DNA from: Distichodus sexfasciatus
Taxonomy: Eukaryota; Chordata; Actinopteri; Characiformes; Distichodontidae
Reading direction: 5' to 3'
DNA: 64,000 nt
Assembly: GCA_032718565.1 (NCBI GenBank)
Contig: JAVGVS010000662.1
Span: forward strand, 62,001-126,000
In this document: positions 27,060-38,964 of the stretch, one piece after another
Layout: each line of letters begins with the position of its first letter
How positions within the stretch are numbered: position 1 is the first letter of the stretch
Notes under the pieces: generated by a model
Databases searched by the model: none
Told to the model about the DNA's origin: nothing
Seen by the model: only the letters and a program-made list of their open reading frames with translations
Translations under genes and position numbers: made by a program

Positions 27060-27440
27060 TTGAGGGAACTGACCTGCAAAGCAAGCTCTCTCCAATTGAT
27101 CGGTTCTGCCACTAGCGCCGATCACGAACGACTAAGTAGTTTAACAAATGGCCCATGCTTCGACTTCTTTTACACTCTCTCAAAATATTGAGAAAAAAAA
27201 AACAAAGACAGCTGGGGGCCTTAGCACTATTTAAATTCAAATGGAAGAATCATTACGTTCTCCCTTTTCCCACTCGGGTTTGTCAGCGCTGAAAATGAGA
27301 CGCGGGCATCCGGCGAGAGTCGAACGGGACTCGCTTTGGAATAACAAAAAGAACGGGGCATTTGGCTTAGGAGCTCTCCTCAGAGAATGGCCCAATTATT
27401 TCCCCCTCATTAGAGCTGCGCTGTCGAGCTCCATTCACAC
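27060..27440. promoter_or_regulatory. Candidate conserved non-coding element
   Basis: A repeat-free block, GC-balanced with CpGs: CTCCAATTGATCGG, GCCGATCACGAACG, GGCATCCGGCGAGAGTC, GCCCAATTATTTCC and CTCATTAGAGCTGCG. It ends in a CA microsatellite. The 105-codon open frame over its right half is not supported as coding, as it runs into CA-repeat translation. Confidence 0.32.
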
Positions 27441-27640
27441 ACATACACACATGCACACATACACACATTCAGTTCACACACATACACTTAAAATCCAACG
27501 TTGCCTCCTTGCTACGCTTCATGGTCAGTCCACCACCACTGCACCCAGGGAGGTGTAAACATCCATTGCTCTGGGCCTATTTTAGACGAAACACTGGGAG
27601 TAAACTGGGTGAACGGTCAAGGCTGACAGACATCTATGCG

Positions 27641-27674
<34 letters not shown>

Positions 27675-27836
27675 TCCGGAGCAGTGATGGATGACTGTCA
27701 CATCTGCCATAGTTCTGAATGGGTAAAATGGGAAAGTCCTGGCATGGCTGGGTGGGAGTGGAATTTTGCACTGTCTGCATGTGTGTGTGTGTGTATGTGT
27801 GTGTGTGTGTTTGTGTTCGTGTGTGTGCGTGTGTGT

Positions 27837-27867
<31 letters not shown>

Positions 27868-27870
27868 TGA
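27641..27870 (+). repeat. Cluster of (GT)n and (GA)n microsatellites
   Basis: A GT run at 27641-27673, then GT-rich 27779-27838 leading directly into a GA run to about 27868, with about 105 bp of unique sequence between them. Confidence 0.85.
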
Positions 27871-28559
27871 GCAAGAAAGCGAGAACCAACCTACTACAGC
27901 AAACTTTTATTACTTTGTTCATTTAAGGAAGGATGCATGGCTTTGTTCACACAAACACACAGACACACACACAGACACACACTCCATCTGCGAGCGGAAC
28001 GGTCCATGAGGGAAGGTAACAAACCACAAAAGAGCAAACCAATGGGAGCCAGGGGTGAAGTCTTATGTTCTGAGTATTTTTTTACTGTTGCTCAACGGAA
28101 CAAAAGGAACATAATATGTGAAGGTTATGATGCTGGTGCAAAAAGAACAGACAGGTTGAAATGACGTTGTTTAATATGTTATCATGAACCTTCATTTCCG
28201 CTAATCATAAGAGACAATAACATTTGAATACATCTATATTATATATTTGAATGTGACTATATTACTGTATGAATACTGTTACCAACCATTTAAAATAGTT
28301 TATTCATCTATATTTAGAAGAGAGAGAGAAAGAGAGAGAAAAAAGGAGGATGAGAATCAAACTTCCTGGACTGTTCATTCTGACTCCTTTAGACACTGTG
28401 TGTCTGTAACCCTTGGCAACAATCTGAAATGAACTCTCAGCAACAGCCCAGACAGTGGGAATGTCTCAGTTTGTGTGTGTGTGTGTGTGTGTGCGCTTTG
28501 TGTGTACATCTCACTAACACACACGCCTGCTGTCTCCAACTCTCCAAGTCTGCTGGATG

Positions 28560-28593
28560 CTTCCCAAAGCTTTTGTGTGAGTTTTAGACTCTC

Positions 28594-28638
<45 letters not shown>

Positions 28639-28960
28639 CCATTTATCTCTCTCTCCCTCTCTCTCTCTCTCTGTCCCATGTCTATCGCTCCCATCATTCC
28701 TATCTCTTCCTATCCCACCATCTCTCTCCATCTCTCCATCCCACTGTCTTTCACTATCTCTCTTTTTCCTCGCTCACCTAACGTCTCTCTCTCACCTGAT
28801 CGCTCTCTCTACCTCCCCACATCTTTCTTTCACAGATCTCTCTCCATTATCGTCTCTACACCCCCTCATTTCTTTGTTCACTTCTCTCTCTCTCTCTCCC
28901 ACCAACTCTCTTCATCTCTCTCTCTCCACTCATCTTTCTTCCCCATATTTCAAGAGTATT
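28560..28960 (+). repeat. Long polypyrimidine (CT-rich) tract
   Basis: About 400 bp is almost entirely C/T on the plus strand, with a pure CT core near 28600-28632 and irregular CTCT/TCCC repeats after it. Long Ser/Leu/Pro frames here are artefacts. Confidence 0.85.
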
Positions 28961-29159
28961 GAATATTTGTACTTATTTACAAGTACCATTGCATTGCTGA
29001 AATAATACTGAAATATTGATACAAATAAGAATATTAGAACAAAGTACGCTGCTCAAAAACTAGTTACTTTTTTGGCTGTTGACTTTTATTGAATTAATAT
29101 TCCTCATCATTTTTCTGTTGAATGTTTTTAGATTTATTCATTTTGAGTTCAAGGAAACC

Positions 29160-29605
29160 AACTTTTTTCAAGCAGCAATGCAGGCGACGGCAATCCAGTT
29201 TCACTAATGAAATCACATTTAAAACATGATTTAATTTTATTTATTTTTCAAGATGACAATTCCAGATGATTTGGACATCGTTATGAATGATTAATTTTAA
29301 GCAAATATCTAAAAAACGTTCATAAAATTATTATTTTCTGTACATTTACAGCATTTAGCAGACGCTCTTATCCAGAGCAACTTACATTTCCTAATTTCAG
29401 GGACAGTTCCCCTGAGAGCAGCTTAGGGTTAAGAGTCTTGCTCAGGGACCCAGTGTTGGTAACACCAGGGGTCGGACTCAAACCCACAATCTCTGAGTCC
29501 CAAGGTGAGTGTCCTATCCCTAGGCCACCAACACATGAGAGCCACAGCCTACTGCCTAGTCTGAATGGTGGTTCCTGGGACAGAACCAGTTGAAAAACCC
29601 CTGTT
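29160..29605. mobile_element. Foldback element interrupted by a SINE
   Basis: Left part 29175-29337 (AATCCAGTTTCACTAATGAA, CCAGATGATTTGGAC, GAATGATTAATTTTAAGC) and right part 29548-29605 (GACAGAACCAGTTGAAAAAC) match, in order, the uninterrupted copy at 31098-31340. The SINE at 29338-29540 sits exactly where similarity breaks. Confidence 0.65.
29338..29540 (-). mobile_element. tRNA-Glu-like SINE (family B), minus orientation
   Basis: In plus-strand order: ACAGCATTTAGCAGACGCTC, TTAAGAGTCTTGCTCAGGGA, GGACTCAAACCC and CCTAGGCCACCA. Read on the minus strand, TGGTGGCCTAGGGATAGG is an A box of tRNA-Glu type and GGGTTTGAGTCC is a B box. The 3' end carries the GCGTCTGCTAAATGC tail common to fish families. 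It is inserted in a foldback element. Confidence 0.75.
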
Positions 29606-30232
29606 CTAGACCCGATTCCTGGCTGATATTAAGAGAGTGAGTGATTATTTGTGCACCACAACCAAATGTGACCTCTGCATTTGACCCACCCGTTGCAGAT
29701 CCATAGCTAACTCAGTTCATACTCAAGTGCATGTAAAAATACAGACTTACTCATAAAAGTACAATAACCTGAAAAAACTAATAAATTACATTCAGATGAG
29801 CAGATGTGATTTGTTACTTCCACGTCTGGTGATTACAGGATTGCGCAGTGAAGACGAAGAGAGCTGGAACGTTACAGTGTGTGTGATGATGTACATGAGC
29901 TGAGCACTCAGGTAACGACGAGTGTAAACTCCCCCTGCTGCCTGCAGCACACACACAGGTGGGGAAGTGTGTGGCGAGTGTGTACGTGGGAGCGCATGAG
30001 TGTGGGAGAACCTGTGATTTTTCACGTGTGATTGATGTGGCATTAAAGAGCTGGTATATGTAGCTCATGACTCATGCGAATAAAAATAAATACGCATTAT
30101 GCGTAATTTCCTACAGTGGCACCGCACACACCGCCCCAAGTCTGGCAAGGTCTCATACACAAATGCATACACACCCACCTATCCTCCCTACATACACACA
30201 CACACGTCCCCTTTCCATCTCTTTTCATCACT

Positions 30233-30270
30233 CATACATACATACATACATACATACATACATACATACA
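30233..30270 (+). repeat. (ATAC)n microsatellite
   Basis: About nine CATA units. Confidence 0.95.
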
Positions 30271-30369
30271 AGTACACTTATACACTTGAATGCCCCATTC
30301 TCCCCCTACCACTTCACTCTCTCTCTCATCCACAGCCACACACATACACACACTTGCCTGCTCTGTCAG

Positions 30370-30490
30370 CTGAACTGACAGTATTAATGAGGCTCCTCTC
30401 CCCTCCTCTCAGCCTCAGCCAACTGGCACCCACTCGAGGGAATTTTTCGGGCTGAATTGCGGTCATTAATCACAATCTAGGGCAACACAG
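30370..30490. promoter_or_regulatory. Small candidate conserved non-coding element
   Basis: A unique 120-bp block between CA repeats, with CAGTATTAATGAGGC, AGCTGAACTGACAG and CGGTCATTAATCACAATC. The paired TTAATGA and TCATTAA cores resemble homeodomain sites. Confidence 0.25.
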
Positions 30491-31097
30491 TGCCATCTCG
30501 TGTGTGTGTGTGTGTATGTGTGCGTGTGAGAAAGAGAGTGCGTGTGGCTATCAGTGACACAGTCAACGAATGGAGACCATGAACGAGGAAAATCTATACA
30601 TTCCCATCTCATCTGCAGACCAGAAAACACATCTTCCACTCCTTTCTCCCAGCAACACAAACACACACACACACACACAAATCGGTGCTGAGTGAGACAC
30701 ACCAGTAATCTTGTGTCCCAAATACTGTAGTAAGAGATTTGTACATATCAATCACCATCAAACATGGAGCAAGGGTATGGGATTTGGGAAGAAAATGGGA
30801 AAAAATGTCAATATATTTTACGAAATTAAAAAATACTGGACTTTTAAAGTGGATTTTAAAAGTTTGGAAAGCATTTAAGGATGAGAGGACCATTCTGAAT
30901 GGAAGTGATCACAATGATTGATAATAACGGAATCTAACGCAAACATTGTTTTCAAACCATCTTTGCTTAAACTTTATTTAAGAACTCTAAATCTGAGTAA
31001 ATGATTTCATACAGACTTGTTTTATAGATTTTTTCAGAGAAAGTTAGCTTTCCTGTTATATCAAGCAACAAAAAAGTTGCAGTATGACATATTTCAG

Positions 31098-31340
31098 AAG
31101 TTTTCAACTGGTGGTTCGCAGTGGCATTGCAGATGGTCTGTGACATACAATCTAGCTTCACTACTGAAATCACTTTTAAATAAAATTATTTCATTTTCTT
31201 TATTTTCCAAAACATTTCCAGATGTTTTGGATAACTTTATGAATGAATGAATTTAAGACAATATCTGCAAAATAACCGGAAAAAAAATACTGCTTACTGC
31301 TTAGTGGTCCCAGGGACAGAACCAGTTGAAAAACCCCTGA
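31098..31340. mobile_element. Foldback (MITE-like) element, about 240 bp
   Basis: The ends AGTTTTCAACTGG (left) and CCAGTTGAAAAAC (right) are inverted repeats; the interior has an imperfect hairpin. The family recurs at 29160-29605 and, reversed, at about 43815-44020. Confidence 0.65.
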
Positions 31341-31784
31341 CACACATCCCTGTCCGTGACTCTTTTGCATGAGCACATTGAGATGACGGCGCCGAAATGA
31401 TCCATTGTGCACTCCTAGCGGCAAGAGGCTGCTCTGCACACATAGCTCTAGCACTACACACACACACACACACACACTTTTCAAGAGCAGCAGGCTGAGA
31501 ACCCACCTCCTTCCATTCGTCTGACTGCCCCAATAACCATTCAGTCATCAAGCAGAGCTACAAACAATAAAAATTAATTCAGCAAATAAATTGTGCCATC
31601 TGTGGATCAGGCCGTGTTGTGAATGCATGTCCTTTTTTGCATGAGTGTGTGCTACGTGTGGGCTGTGAAAGGGCAACGCATTATGAACCAGCCCCCTCCC
31701 TTTTCTTTTACACTCTCGTCTCTTCCATCATCCACTCCTTCCCAGACAGCAGGCTTGCTTTTCTCTCCTTTTTCTGCCCTCTAT

Positions 31785-31905
31785 TTTCCCGCTCTCCAGC
31801 TGATGGGGGGGGCAATGGGAAAATCATCTCCCAGCCTGATCAGTGGCCACGCCTCCAAGCCATACGGCCTGATCCATATGAATTCATGCTAATGTAAATT
31901 ATGCC
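31785..31905. promoter_or_regulatory. Small candidate conserved non-coding element
   Basis: A dense unique block with GGGAAAATCATCTCCCAGC, CTGATCAGTGGCCACG, TGATCCATATGAATTC and CATGCTAATGTAAATTATGC (octamer- and homeodomain-like). It is bounded on the right by a CA microsatellite (31919-31948). Confidence 0.3.
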
Positions 31906-31922
31906 TCTTCACATTCACACAA

Positions 31923-31954
<32 letters not shown>

Positions 31955-32509
31955 CATGGAGCTATCTGTCTATCCTTAGGGGACGCGAGACAAATCACGC
32001 AGCTGCCAGAATTCAGGATGAAAAATATGATACATGACCCTCAGCATGTGCTTGCAAACATGCACATGAGAACACACACACACGTACGCAAATACATACA
32101 GTACGTCCACTCTAATGTAATTCGCCTTGTACAACAAATCTTACCATGCGCGAGTCATGATGCTGGATTCTTCCTTATTCAGAGCAGCTGGTGTTCCCTC
32201 AACAAGTTTTATCAGCTGTGTTTTAATGGTACAATGTTTACAAGGGTGATGTACTTACAATGGTTTCTTTTACTGAGCAGCTTTTATGTTAAATTTGCAA
32301 TTTGAAATTTGAAATTTAATGCAAAAAAATCTCGAATAGAGGGTTGGGATCCAATCGGGGTCTCTTTTTTGCCTATCACAATCAAGGCATAGTGAGAAAT
32401 GAAAGAGGGAGGCTGTTTTAATCTACGCTGAATATCCGCATTAAGGATTGAAATTTGGGGTTTTAAGGCGTGAACTCGTGTCCTTATGTGTCAACGAACG
32501 TGTATTTTT

Positions 32510-33177
32510 TAGGGACGCCGATCAAACTTTTTCAGTTCCGATACCGTTGCCGATACTTGGCCTTTGGGTATCGGTCGATCCCGAGTACCGATCCAATCCC
32601 AGTTCGAATTAATAAATTGTGTATTTCTCTGTGAGGAGGAGGTTATTCTGTTATGCTTAAGGAAATACATGACTTAAATACTGTTTTCCTTAATAAAACA
32701 ATATAATAACACCACAACTATATGTATATGATAAATGATTTATTATTAAAATAACATCTCAAAAATTATTCGTTTAAACACAGTTCTGTAATTTGCTGAG
32801 TGACCCTAATCCTGCGCCGCTAAAACCATCAGGAAAACAGAGATTGCGAGCCAGAGCTGGTGCTGTTAAGGAAATTAAACAGTATAATCATGTGATTTGC
32901 TTTTGGGGTTGTAGTGTATTGCGCTGCTTGTTCTGCTCATTGTCATATCAATATGTATGAATTGTTGTAAATGTCGAACAATAAACTAGCTTTATTGCAG
33001 TGCCAGTTCCAGTGCGTATCAAATTGTGTCTGCGCCCATACGCAAACATAGAAACATCTACAATTCAACCGAACAGATCTGCTAAATAGATCGGCCAAAT
33101 GCCATCGATACCCGATACAGCTATTTGAATCGTTAGCAGAACCATATCTGATCCATAATCAGATCGGTACATCCCTA
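32510..33177. mobile_element. hAT-like non-autonomous element, 668 bp, with 8-bp target duplication
   Basis: The termini TAGGGACGCCGATC and GATCGGTACATCCCTA are inverted repeats. A perfect 8-bp duplication GTATTTTT flanks them (32502-32509 and 33178-33185), the signature of hAT-superfamily transposition. Inside, further inverted words occur (GGTATCGGTCGATCC near the left end, CGATACCCGATACAGC near the right end). No transposase frame. Related copies are at 53191-54212 and, inverted, 59110-59751. Confidence 0.85.
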
Positions 33178-33519
33178 GTATTTTTGTGAGTTTGTATTGC
33201 CTTGTATTGCCACAACAAAATCTATGCTAAAAGAGAGACAGGGAGTGAACACACCACATTTCTAACCCACACACTAAAACTACAGATATTTGCCTGAAAT
33301 CTCTCAAGACTTGAACAGAGAGATGCTGCTCTTCTTCTGCCCCAGGGCCAAGACACATCAGAGCCAACGTACATCAGCAATATACAGCCGTCTCCTCTTG
33401 CACAGACTGAACCTTTATATAGCTTCAAAACATTTACATAACAACACCATTATGCGCTTTTGTGAAAACACAGCCGTCTTACTTTCTTAGAGCAACAAAA
33501 AAACACCATCTGCAGTCTG

Positions 33520-34110
33520 CTGGCAATCTCTAAGGACAGCACGAGTCGGTTTACTTTGCTTAATGGTTATTATTAATAACAAGGATTCTTCACAGCAGAC
33601 GTGGCATCAATGTTGTATCTTTAGCCGGAAACATCACACACTTTGCTGCCCGATTCCACCACATCATCCACTTTCTGTAAGCGCTCCTCGGCTCGGGGGG
33701 ATTGCGAAGGGTCAAGCTTCCCAATGTCAAATCCTAAGCAGCGGAGACTTCTGTGAGCCTGGGTTCCTCCGGCAATGCCGCCTCCCCAACTCCCCCGAGA
33801 GCTGAGATGGGGATTGTGGGGGGATCACACGGAGGAATCCGTGGCAAAATTACAGAGAAAAGGAGCAGCTCAGTCGTCTCCATCCGAAGACGGGGAATAA
33901 CCAGTTATCGGAGCCAGGCGCAAGATTGCAGGACAGACAGAAAGCGGCGGCAATAACCCTCTCTGTCAGTGAAATCATTTTCTCTCCCAGCGAGAGAAAA
34001 ACGAGAGAACGATTGTATTGATGAAGTGCAATATCTCCTAACCTGAAGTTCAGTACGTGGTGAATTACATGTCAAATGCCATTGAAACACACCAATTTGC
34101 CATCACAACA
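33520..34110. promoter_or_regulatory. Candidate conserved non-coding region
   Basis: About 590 bp of unique, GC-balanced sequence: GGTTATTATTAATAACAAGG, CAAGCTTCCCAATGTCAAAT, GCGGCAATAACCC, CAGTGAAATCATTTTC and CGAGAGAACGATTGTATTG. No reading frame is convincing. It is bounded by AT-rich intron on both sides. Confidence 0.3.
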
Positions 34111-34559
34111 ACAAAAAGCATGTTATTTCACGACCAGCCGTAACGGCACAAGGTTCTTTTAAATAGGTTTCATATAGTCTTTACCTGATTCTGAAAGGGA
34201 AGATGCTCTATAAGGGCATTATTTTATGTTTAACCTTCTTCTAAGACCGTGTGTGGCTCGGTAAATGCATAACAGTTTCAGTTTCCCTATGTTTAAATAC
34301 GTTAAATGATTAAAATCTGCACGGTTAGTGCAGTCTAGTAAATGTAAAATCGAGTAAACGTAACCTTGAGGAAGACTCACAAGTGGATTTTTCAAAGTCT
34401 GCGTATGACAAATGCATTATACGAGCATGTAAATATTATAGGAATGTCAAGTGGATGAAGTGATGCGTGATGTGTGTGGAGGGTGTGTGGGTGGGTGGTT
34501 TGAAGGGTGTGTGGGTGTGTGTGTGTGTTGGGGGAAGGTCAGAAGGTCTAAGCAGTACG

Positions 34560-35230
34560 AAAGAATGGAATGTTCCTTCCAAGTTCAAAGTTCAAGTCCC
34601 GTCGCAGCGGGGGCCCTGGAAGCATCAGAGACCACCAGTCATCAGAGACAGTTACATTTCACTCATTCACACCCTGCACGCCTCCGACTTTTCTTTCCTC
34701 CTTTTTTTCCCCTCCGTCTACATTCACCAAAGACCACCGTGCACCCTTTCATCTTTCCACCCATCCAATTGGCACGCCGGGTAAAGTGCTGCCTCCGGAA
34801 ATAATGAGAAAGCTTTCTCATCACACACTGTGTGCTTGTGTATGTGTGTGCGGGCGCTTTGGCCGTGTGTGCTCAGCAGTAATGTGACGAGAAAAAAGCA
34901 AACTACGTACGTTCGAGAAAAAGGGATCACCAGCAACCACAATAAGATTGCACAATGATGTTAACTGCCCCCATACTGTCGCCTCTCATAAACGTACACA
35001 CATATACACAGTCGAGCACACACAAACGTGTCCGGTTGAGCCGGCACAGATGAAAGGGAGCTATTGCGCCCCTTCCCACAATCCCTCGCTTGCATTCCAG
35101 CCTGGCAAACTCCACCTAATTGGTTCCTGTGGAATCCTGTTTTGGCCCCCAGGCGACCCGCTCCACATTTCGGCCGGGGCTTTTAACCATCTGCGTCCAC
35201 TTCAGGTGCACTATCTCCCTCCATGACAAA
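34560..35230. promoter_or_regulatory. Candidate conserved non-coding region
   Basis: Unique GC-balanced blocks (34570-34830 and 35040-35225) surround a GT-rich stretch. Notable words are CCATCCAATTGGCACG, CACCTAATTGGTTCC (shared CCAATTGG/CTAATTGG type), CACTTCAGGTGCAC (E-box-like) and TTTTGGCCCCC. It ends at a poly(A) run (35240-35258). The 105-117-codon frames here are inconsistent with each other and CA/GT-contaminated. Confidence 0.28.
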
Positions 35231-35459
35231 GACTCCGGTCAAAAAAAAAAAAAAAAAAGTTCCAAACAAACGGGAGAGACTCCCTCCTTCTCCCCAGTGT
35301 TCTTCTGTTGGCCTTTGTAGCAGATGTGGTCGATTTGTCACCTGCTAATTGGCCAGGACGGAACACTGGACAACGACGGAGCAACTCGGAAAGGGAGGAA
35401 GGAAGCTAGGGATATACATTGTGGAGGTATACATACATGGGTATTTATAAATTATACAT

Positions 35460-35915
35460 ATATTGTACAGTGATATCTAAATAGAAACACACGGTTAATA
35501 TTGAAAACAGAACACATGAAATTAAGCAGTAAACAAAAAAGTGTTAAACAAACCAGAATATGTTTTATATAAATATATAAATATATATTTATATTTCGCT
35601 TTGATGATAGCTTTGCACACTCTTTGTGCATTCTTTCAATAAGATTTGTGAGGTATTGACTTGGAATGGTTTTGAGGGAGTTCTTGAAGGAGTTCCCAGA
35701 GATGTTGGGCAACCAGGACGTCGCGAGGAGGGAAGGAGGGGATGAATACGCCTATGCACGGTTTCCCGCAGCACTTTATAGTTAAGGCGGCCGCTTTGAC
35801 AACAATTGCCGTCCGCCTTGCCGCATCCACGCATCCATAGACAGTAAAAGAAGCCCGCATCATGATGAGGCCGAATAGCGGTATCAAAACTCGGCATCAA
35901 ATCGTAACTTAGCAA
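35460..35915. repeat. Degraded common fish interspersed repeat, left of the hAT insertion
   Basis: TGATGATAGCTTTGCACACT, GTGCATTCTTTCAATAAG, GAGTTCTTGAAGGAGTTCCC and GGCGGCCGCTTTGACAAC are phrases that feel like a high-copy fish repeat. I cannot assign a family. Unique-looking sequence resumes near 37007 on the far side of the hAT element. Confidence 0.4.
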
Positions 35916-36998
35916 CAGTGTTGGGAAGGTTACTTTAGAAATGTAATTCGTTACAGTTACAAGTTACCCTGTTTAAAATGTAATAGTAGTGTAACCATTT
36001 CAATTACTTTAGCAAAGTAATGTAATTAATTACTTTTCGATTACTTTTAATTACTTTTCTTATTTTTCAATGAGTATTCTGCACTAGCTAGTTAGCTAGT
36101 AAATTTTCAATGATATATAGCAAGTCAGGATTGCTAATATCAGACGTAACATAAATTAATGAACAATATACTTAGCCTATTACCGGAGAATGGTACGTTA
36201 CATTTTACTGCCAACAGGAGGGGAAGTGCGGCATATATGGCTCAAAGACCTCCTTAGCTAACTATCTATAATAGCTAGTGTAATGTTGTGAAATGAAATA
36301 TGGAGCTAAAATAGGCATACATCTTCATTTGGGCACATTAAAAGCGTGTGGAACGATGAAGATACAGGGTGGTCTGTGTATGTTTCTGTGAAGGTAGCCT
36401 TGGCTTCCCTGTTTAGTTTTATATTCCGTTTGCAGTTATAGTAAGCAGCACTTATCTCTAGACGTTTCTTGAGGTTGGACATGGATATTTTCGATGTGGA
36501 CAACATATTGACAGCTGGGAAACAAGTATTACATTGCACAGTTAAATATGTGCCCTTTTCCGTGACATATCGAAAAGGTTTTCTAAATTTCGAGCTATGG
36601 AATGCATTTTTATGTGACGTTGTTGGTAGTTTGGCAACTGAAATTCAGATCGCTACATTCACAGGCAAGTACTAACAGAAGTGATGGTGCTGCAGATGTA
36701 GACGTGATGGGAAAGCCTATCAGAAGGTTCAGAACAGTATCAAACTATCGGCTGTGGAGGGAAACGGCAAAGGAGGATGTTTGTATAAGGAAAACGCGCG
36801 AAACAAATAATATTTAATATTTTAGCAAGGTTTTGCTGACAATATTCAGATGTAACATTGTAATTCTGAATATTTTCATAAGTAACTGTAATTGAATTAC
36901 ATATTTTTCTCCAGTAACTGTAATGGATTACTGTTACATTTATTTTGTAATTAGATTACGTAACGCCATTACACGCATCTCGTTACTCCCCAACACTG
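35916..36998. mobile_element. hAT-like non-autonomous element, 1083 bp, with 8-bp target duplication
   Basis: The ends CAGTGTTGGGAAGGTTAC and GTTACTCCCCAACACTG are inverted repeats. A perfect duplication CTTAGCAA flanks them (35908-35915, 36999-37006). Subterminal regions are full of GTAATTACTTT- and GTAACTGTAAT-type words, as in the fish CAGTGTTGGG hAT group. Internal open frames of about 70 codons show no transposase motif. A right end of the same family is at 42880-42943. Confidence 0.85.
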
Positions 36999-37839
36999 CT
37001 TAGCAACAACAAGCGCCGAGAAAGTGCTCTGAAAGTGAGGTTGTGACCGCTCTTTTTGCGTTGTTTTGAGCACGGTTTTTGCACTGGCAGAGCCGATTTT
37101 TAATACAAATCCTATAAGCCTCTGCATCCAGAGCGCTAAGCGCCTTCAGCAGAGGAAAAAAAAAGAGAGTTTTTTTGCCGCAGCGCTCAGGGCGCTTCAA
37201 GTGGAAATCCGTTCAACTTTTAGAACAGCACTGGGCTCGTTAATGTCACTTGTCTCTTGCTAACCAATCAAAATTGAGTAAGCGGTTGAAAATGAATAAC
37301 TTTTCATAATTTAAGGGAATTTTTTGTGTATATAGTTTGTACATTTGTTGAAAATAAATCTTTTTTTTTACTTGTTCATTGAGTTTGTATAAGAATACAA
37401 AATACAAATATATGACAATATATCGTGATATCAAAATCATGATAACATTTTTTTCATATCGCCCAGCTCTATGTGAAACAGAAAAATAGCCAACAATCTA
37501 CAAATGTTTGTATATTTATATATTTGTACATATGGTTACTGCTTAGAGTATAAATCTCTATTTCTTACTAGGAGCAGCCTTTTCTACATATATTATTTTT
37601 ATTCTTAAGTTTTAGTCCTTGTAGGCTTTCTTCATCTCTTTCATTAATTTCTCTATTGCATCTTCAACAGTCTTCGGAATGCTCAGGGTGCACTTCACAA
37701 CGTGCTGTACTTGTACCATGCGTGTGACAAATAAAGAATCTGGAATTTTGGATTTGCAATGACACAGTGATTTCCTTGATCTCGCATTAACCATCTTAAT
37801 AAAGTGGTAAAAAAAAAATAACACTGCGGCCAATGAATG

Positions 37840-38350
37840 TTATCCGCGGAAAAGAAGTGCGTTGCCACGGCGGGGAAGTGCAAGAGGTGAAGCTTTGTGC
37901 GTGAAAGAGGATTTGCCCCAAAGAGCTGAAGCGCTAGGCTCGCCTCGCCTATGTGAAACATGAAGCCGCTGAAACAGATCTGCCGTGACAGCGTGACAAA
38001 TCGGCACATTTTTTTTCCCCAGGACCGGGTGACGACAGAGAATCTTTGGCTCCCAGGGAACGAGTCGGATTTGCCTCGACTCCTCGCCAGGCCGAAGTGG
38101 GGCCCGAGTGTGGAAAGGAGGGAGGCCTGGATCGCTCAGAGCCAAAGCCAAGGTCACTGATGGTGGCCCCCGGGGGCCATGGGAGGGAGAGAGAAATAGG
38201 GAGTGGGGGGGATGGGTGGCAGAAGGGTGCGGAAAACGGGAGGCCTCTTCTGCCCCAGCGCGCTCTGAGAGGTCAGAGCTCTCCCCTGCTATACCACCAG
38301 CCCCCCACCACCCCCACTTCCTCGCCATCCCGCAGTGACCTACAACCCTG
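37840..38350. promoter_or_regulatory. GC-rich unique block, candidate regulatory region
   Basis: After AT-rich debris (37265-37830) the sequence becomes GC-rich with CpGs: GTTATCCGCGG, GTTGCCACGGCGGGG, GCCTCGCCTATGTG and GATTTGCCTCGACTCC. A G-rich low-complexity stretch follows (38160-38480). Overlapping frames on both strands reach 208 codons but lack any recognisable domain. I treat them as composition artefacts. Confidence 0.28.
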
Positions 38351-38964
38351 CCATCAGTGTGTAAAAGGCAGAGAGAGGTTGGGGGTGCAGACTGGGGGAG
38401 AGGGAATGAAGAAATGGGGAGAAAAGTGGAGAAGGGGGGGTATGGAGGGAGGAGGATGGACGACAAAAGAGGGTTGGAGTGACGGGAGTGAATAAATCAG
38501 TCGATCTGTCAGATGTGAGGAGCTTGTGGTTATCTATATGACAATAAATGCCAAATGTAATGTCTTACTAAAACCAGAATTCTGAAGCGATACCTACCAC
38601 CTTAAACTACACAATCCCCAACAAACTGTACAAGGATTTCATACCACAGGACAGTAGAACTGTCAATGCGTGCTCCAGCTAAGATGAACTGATTCTACTG
38701 CATGCTTCTACTTGATATTTTGGTTCAAATGGATATACTTACTTAGCTTCCAAAGAATGCTCATGTATGGATGGATGTAAGGATGCTGTTATTGTTGGAA
38801 ATTAAAATACAAATCTTGTTCCTTTACAGCAAAATGTTGCACCTTTAAGTACCAAACTGTATCTTTAACGATTGCCTAAGTACGAATATTTTTAGAGGTG
38901 TAAGGTGCAATTTTGTTCCTCTGACTTAAGCAAACCATCCCAATGCACCGTACTTTTTTCTTAC

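Noticed and set aside
28475..29005. 176-codon plus-strand frame
   Set aside because: CT-repeat translation (Ser-Leu runs), not a gene.
30231..30275. Regular repeats that could suggest a CRISPR array
   Set aside because: Tetranucleotide microsatellite; there are no spacers and the genome is eukaryotic.
35589..35915. 108-codon minus-strand frame
   Set aside because: Lies in degraded interspersed repeat and ends at the hAT insertion site; two other frames are open too.
37612..37833. Minus-strand frame ending in a charged VEDAIEKLMKEMKK-like stretch
   Set aside because: Looked protein-like at first, but it is short and isolated and overlaps an AATAAAG retroposon-like tail on the other strand. 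No recognisable family or splice partners.
37840..38495. 208-codon minus and 149-codon plus frames in a GC-rich block
   Set aside because: Mutually overlapping on opposite strands, no domain, no splice or start context; GC-driven absence of stops.
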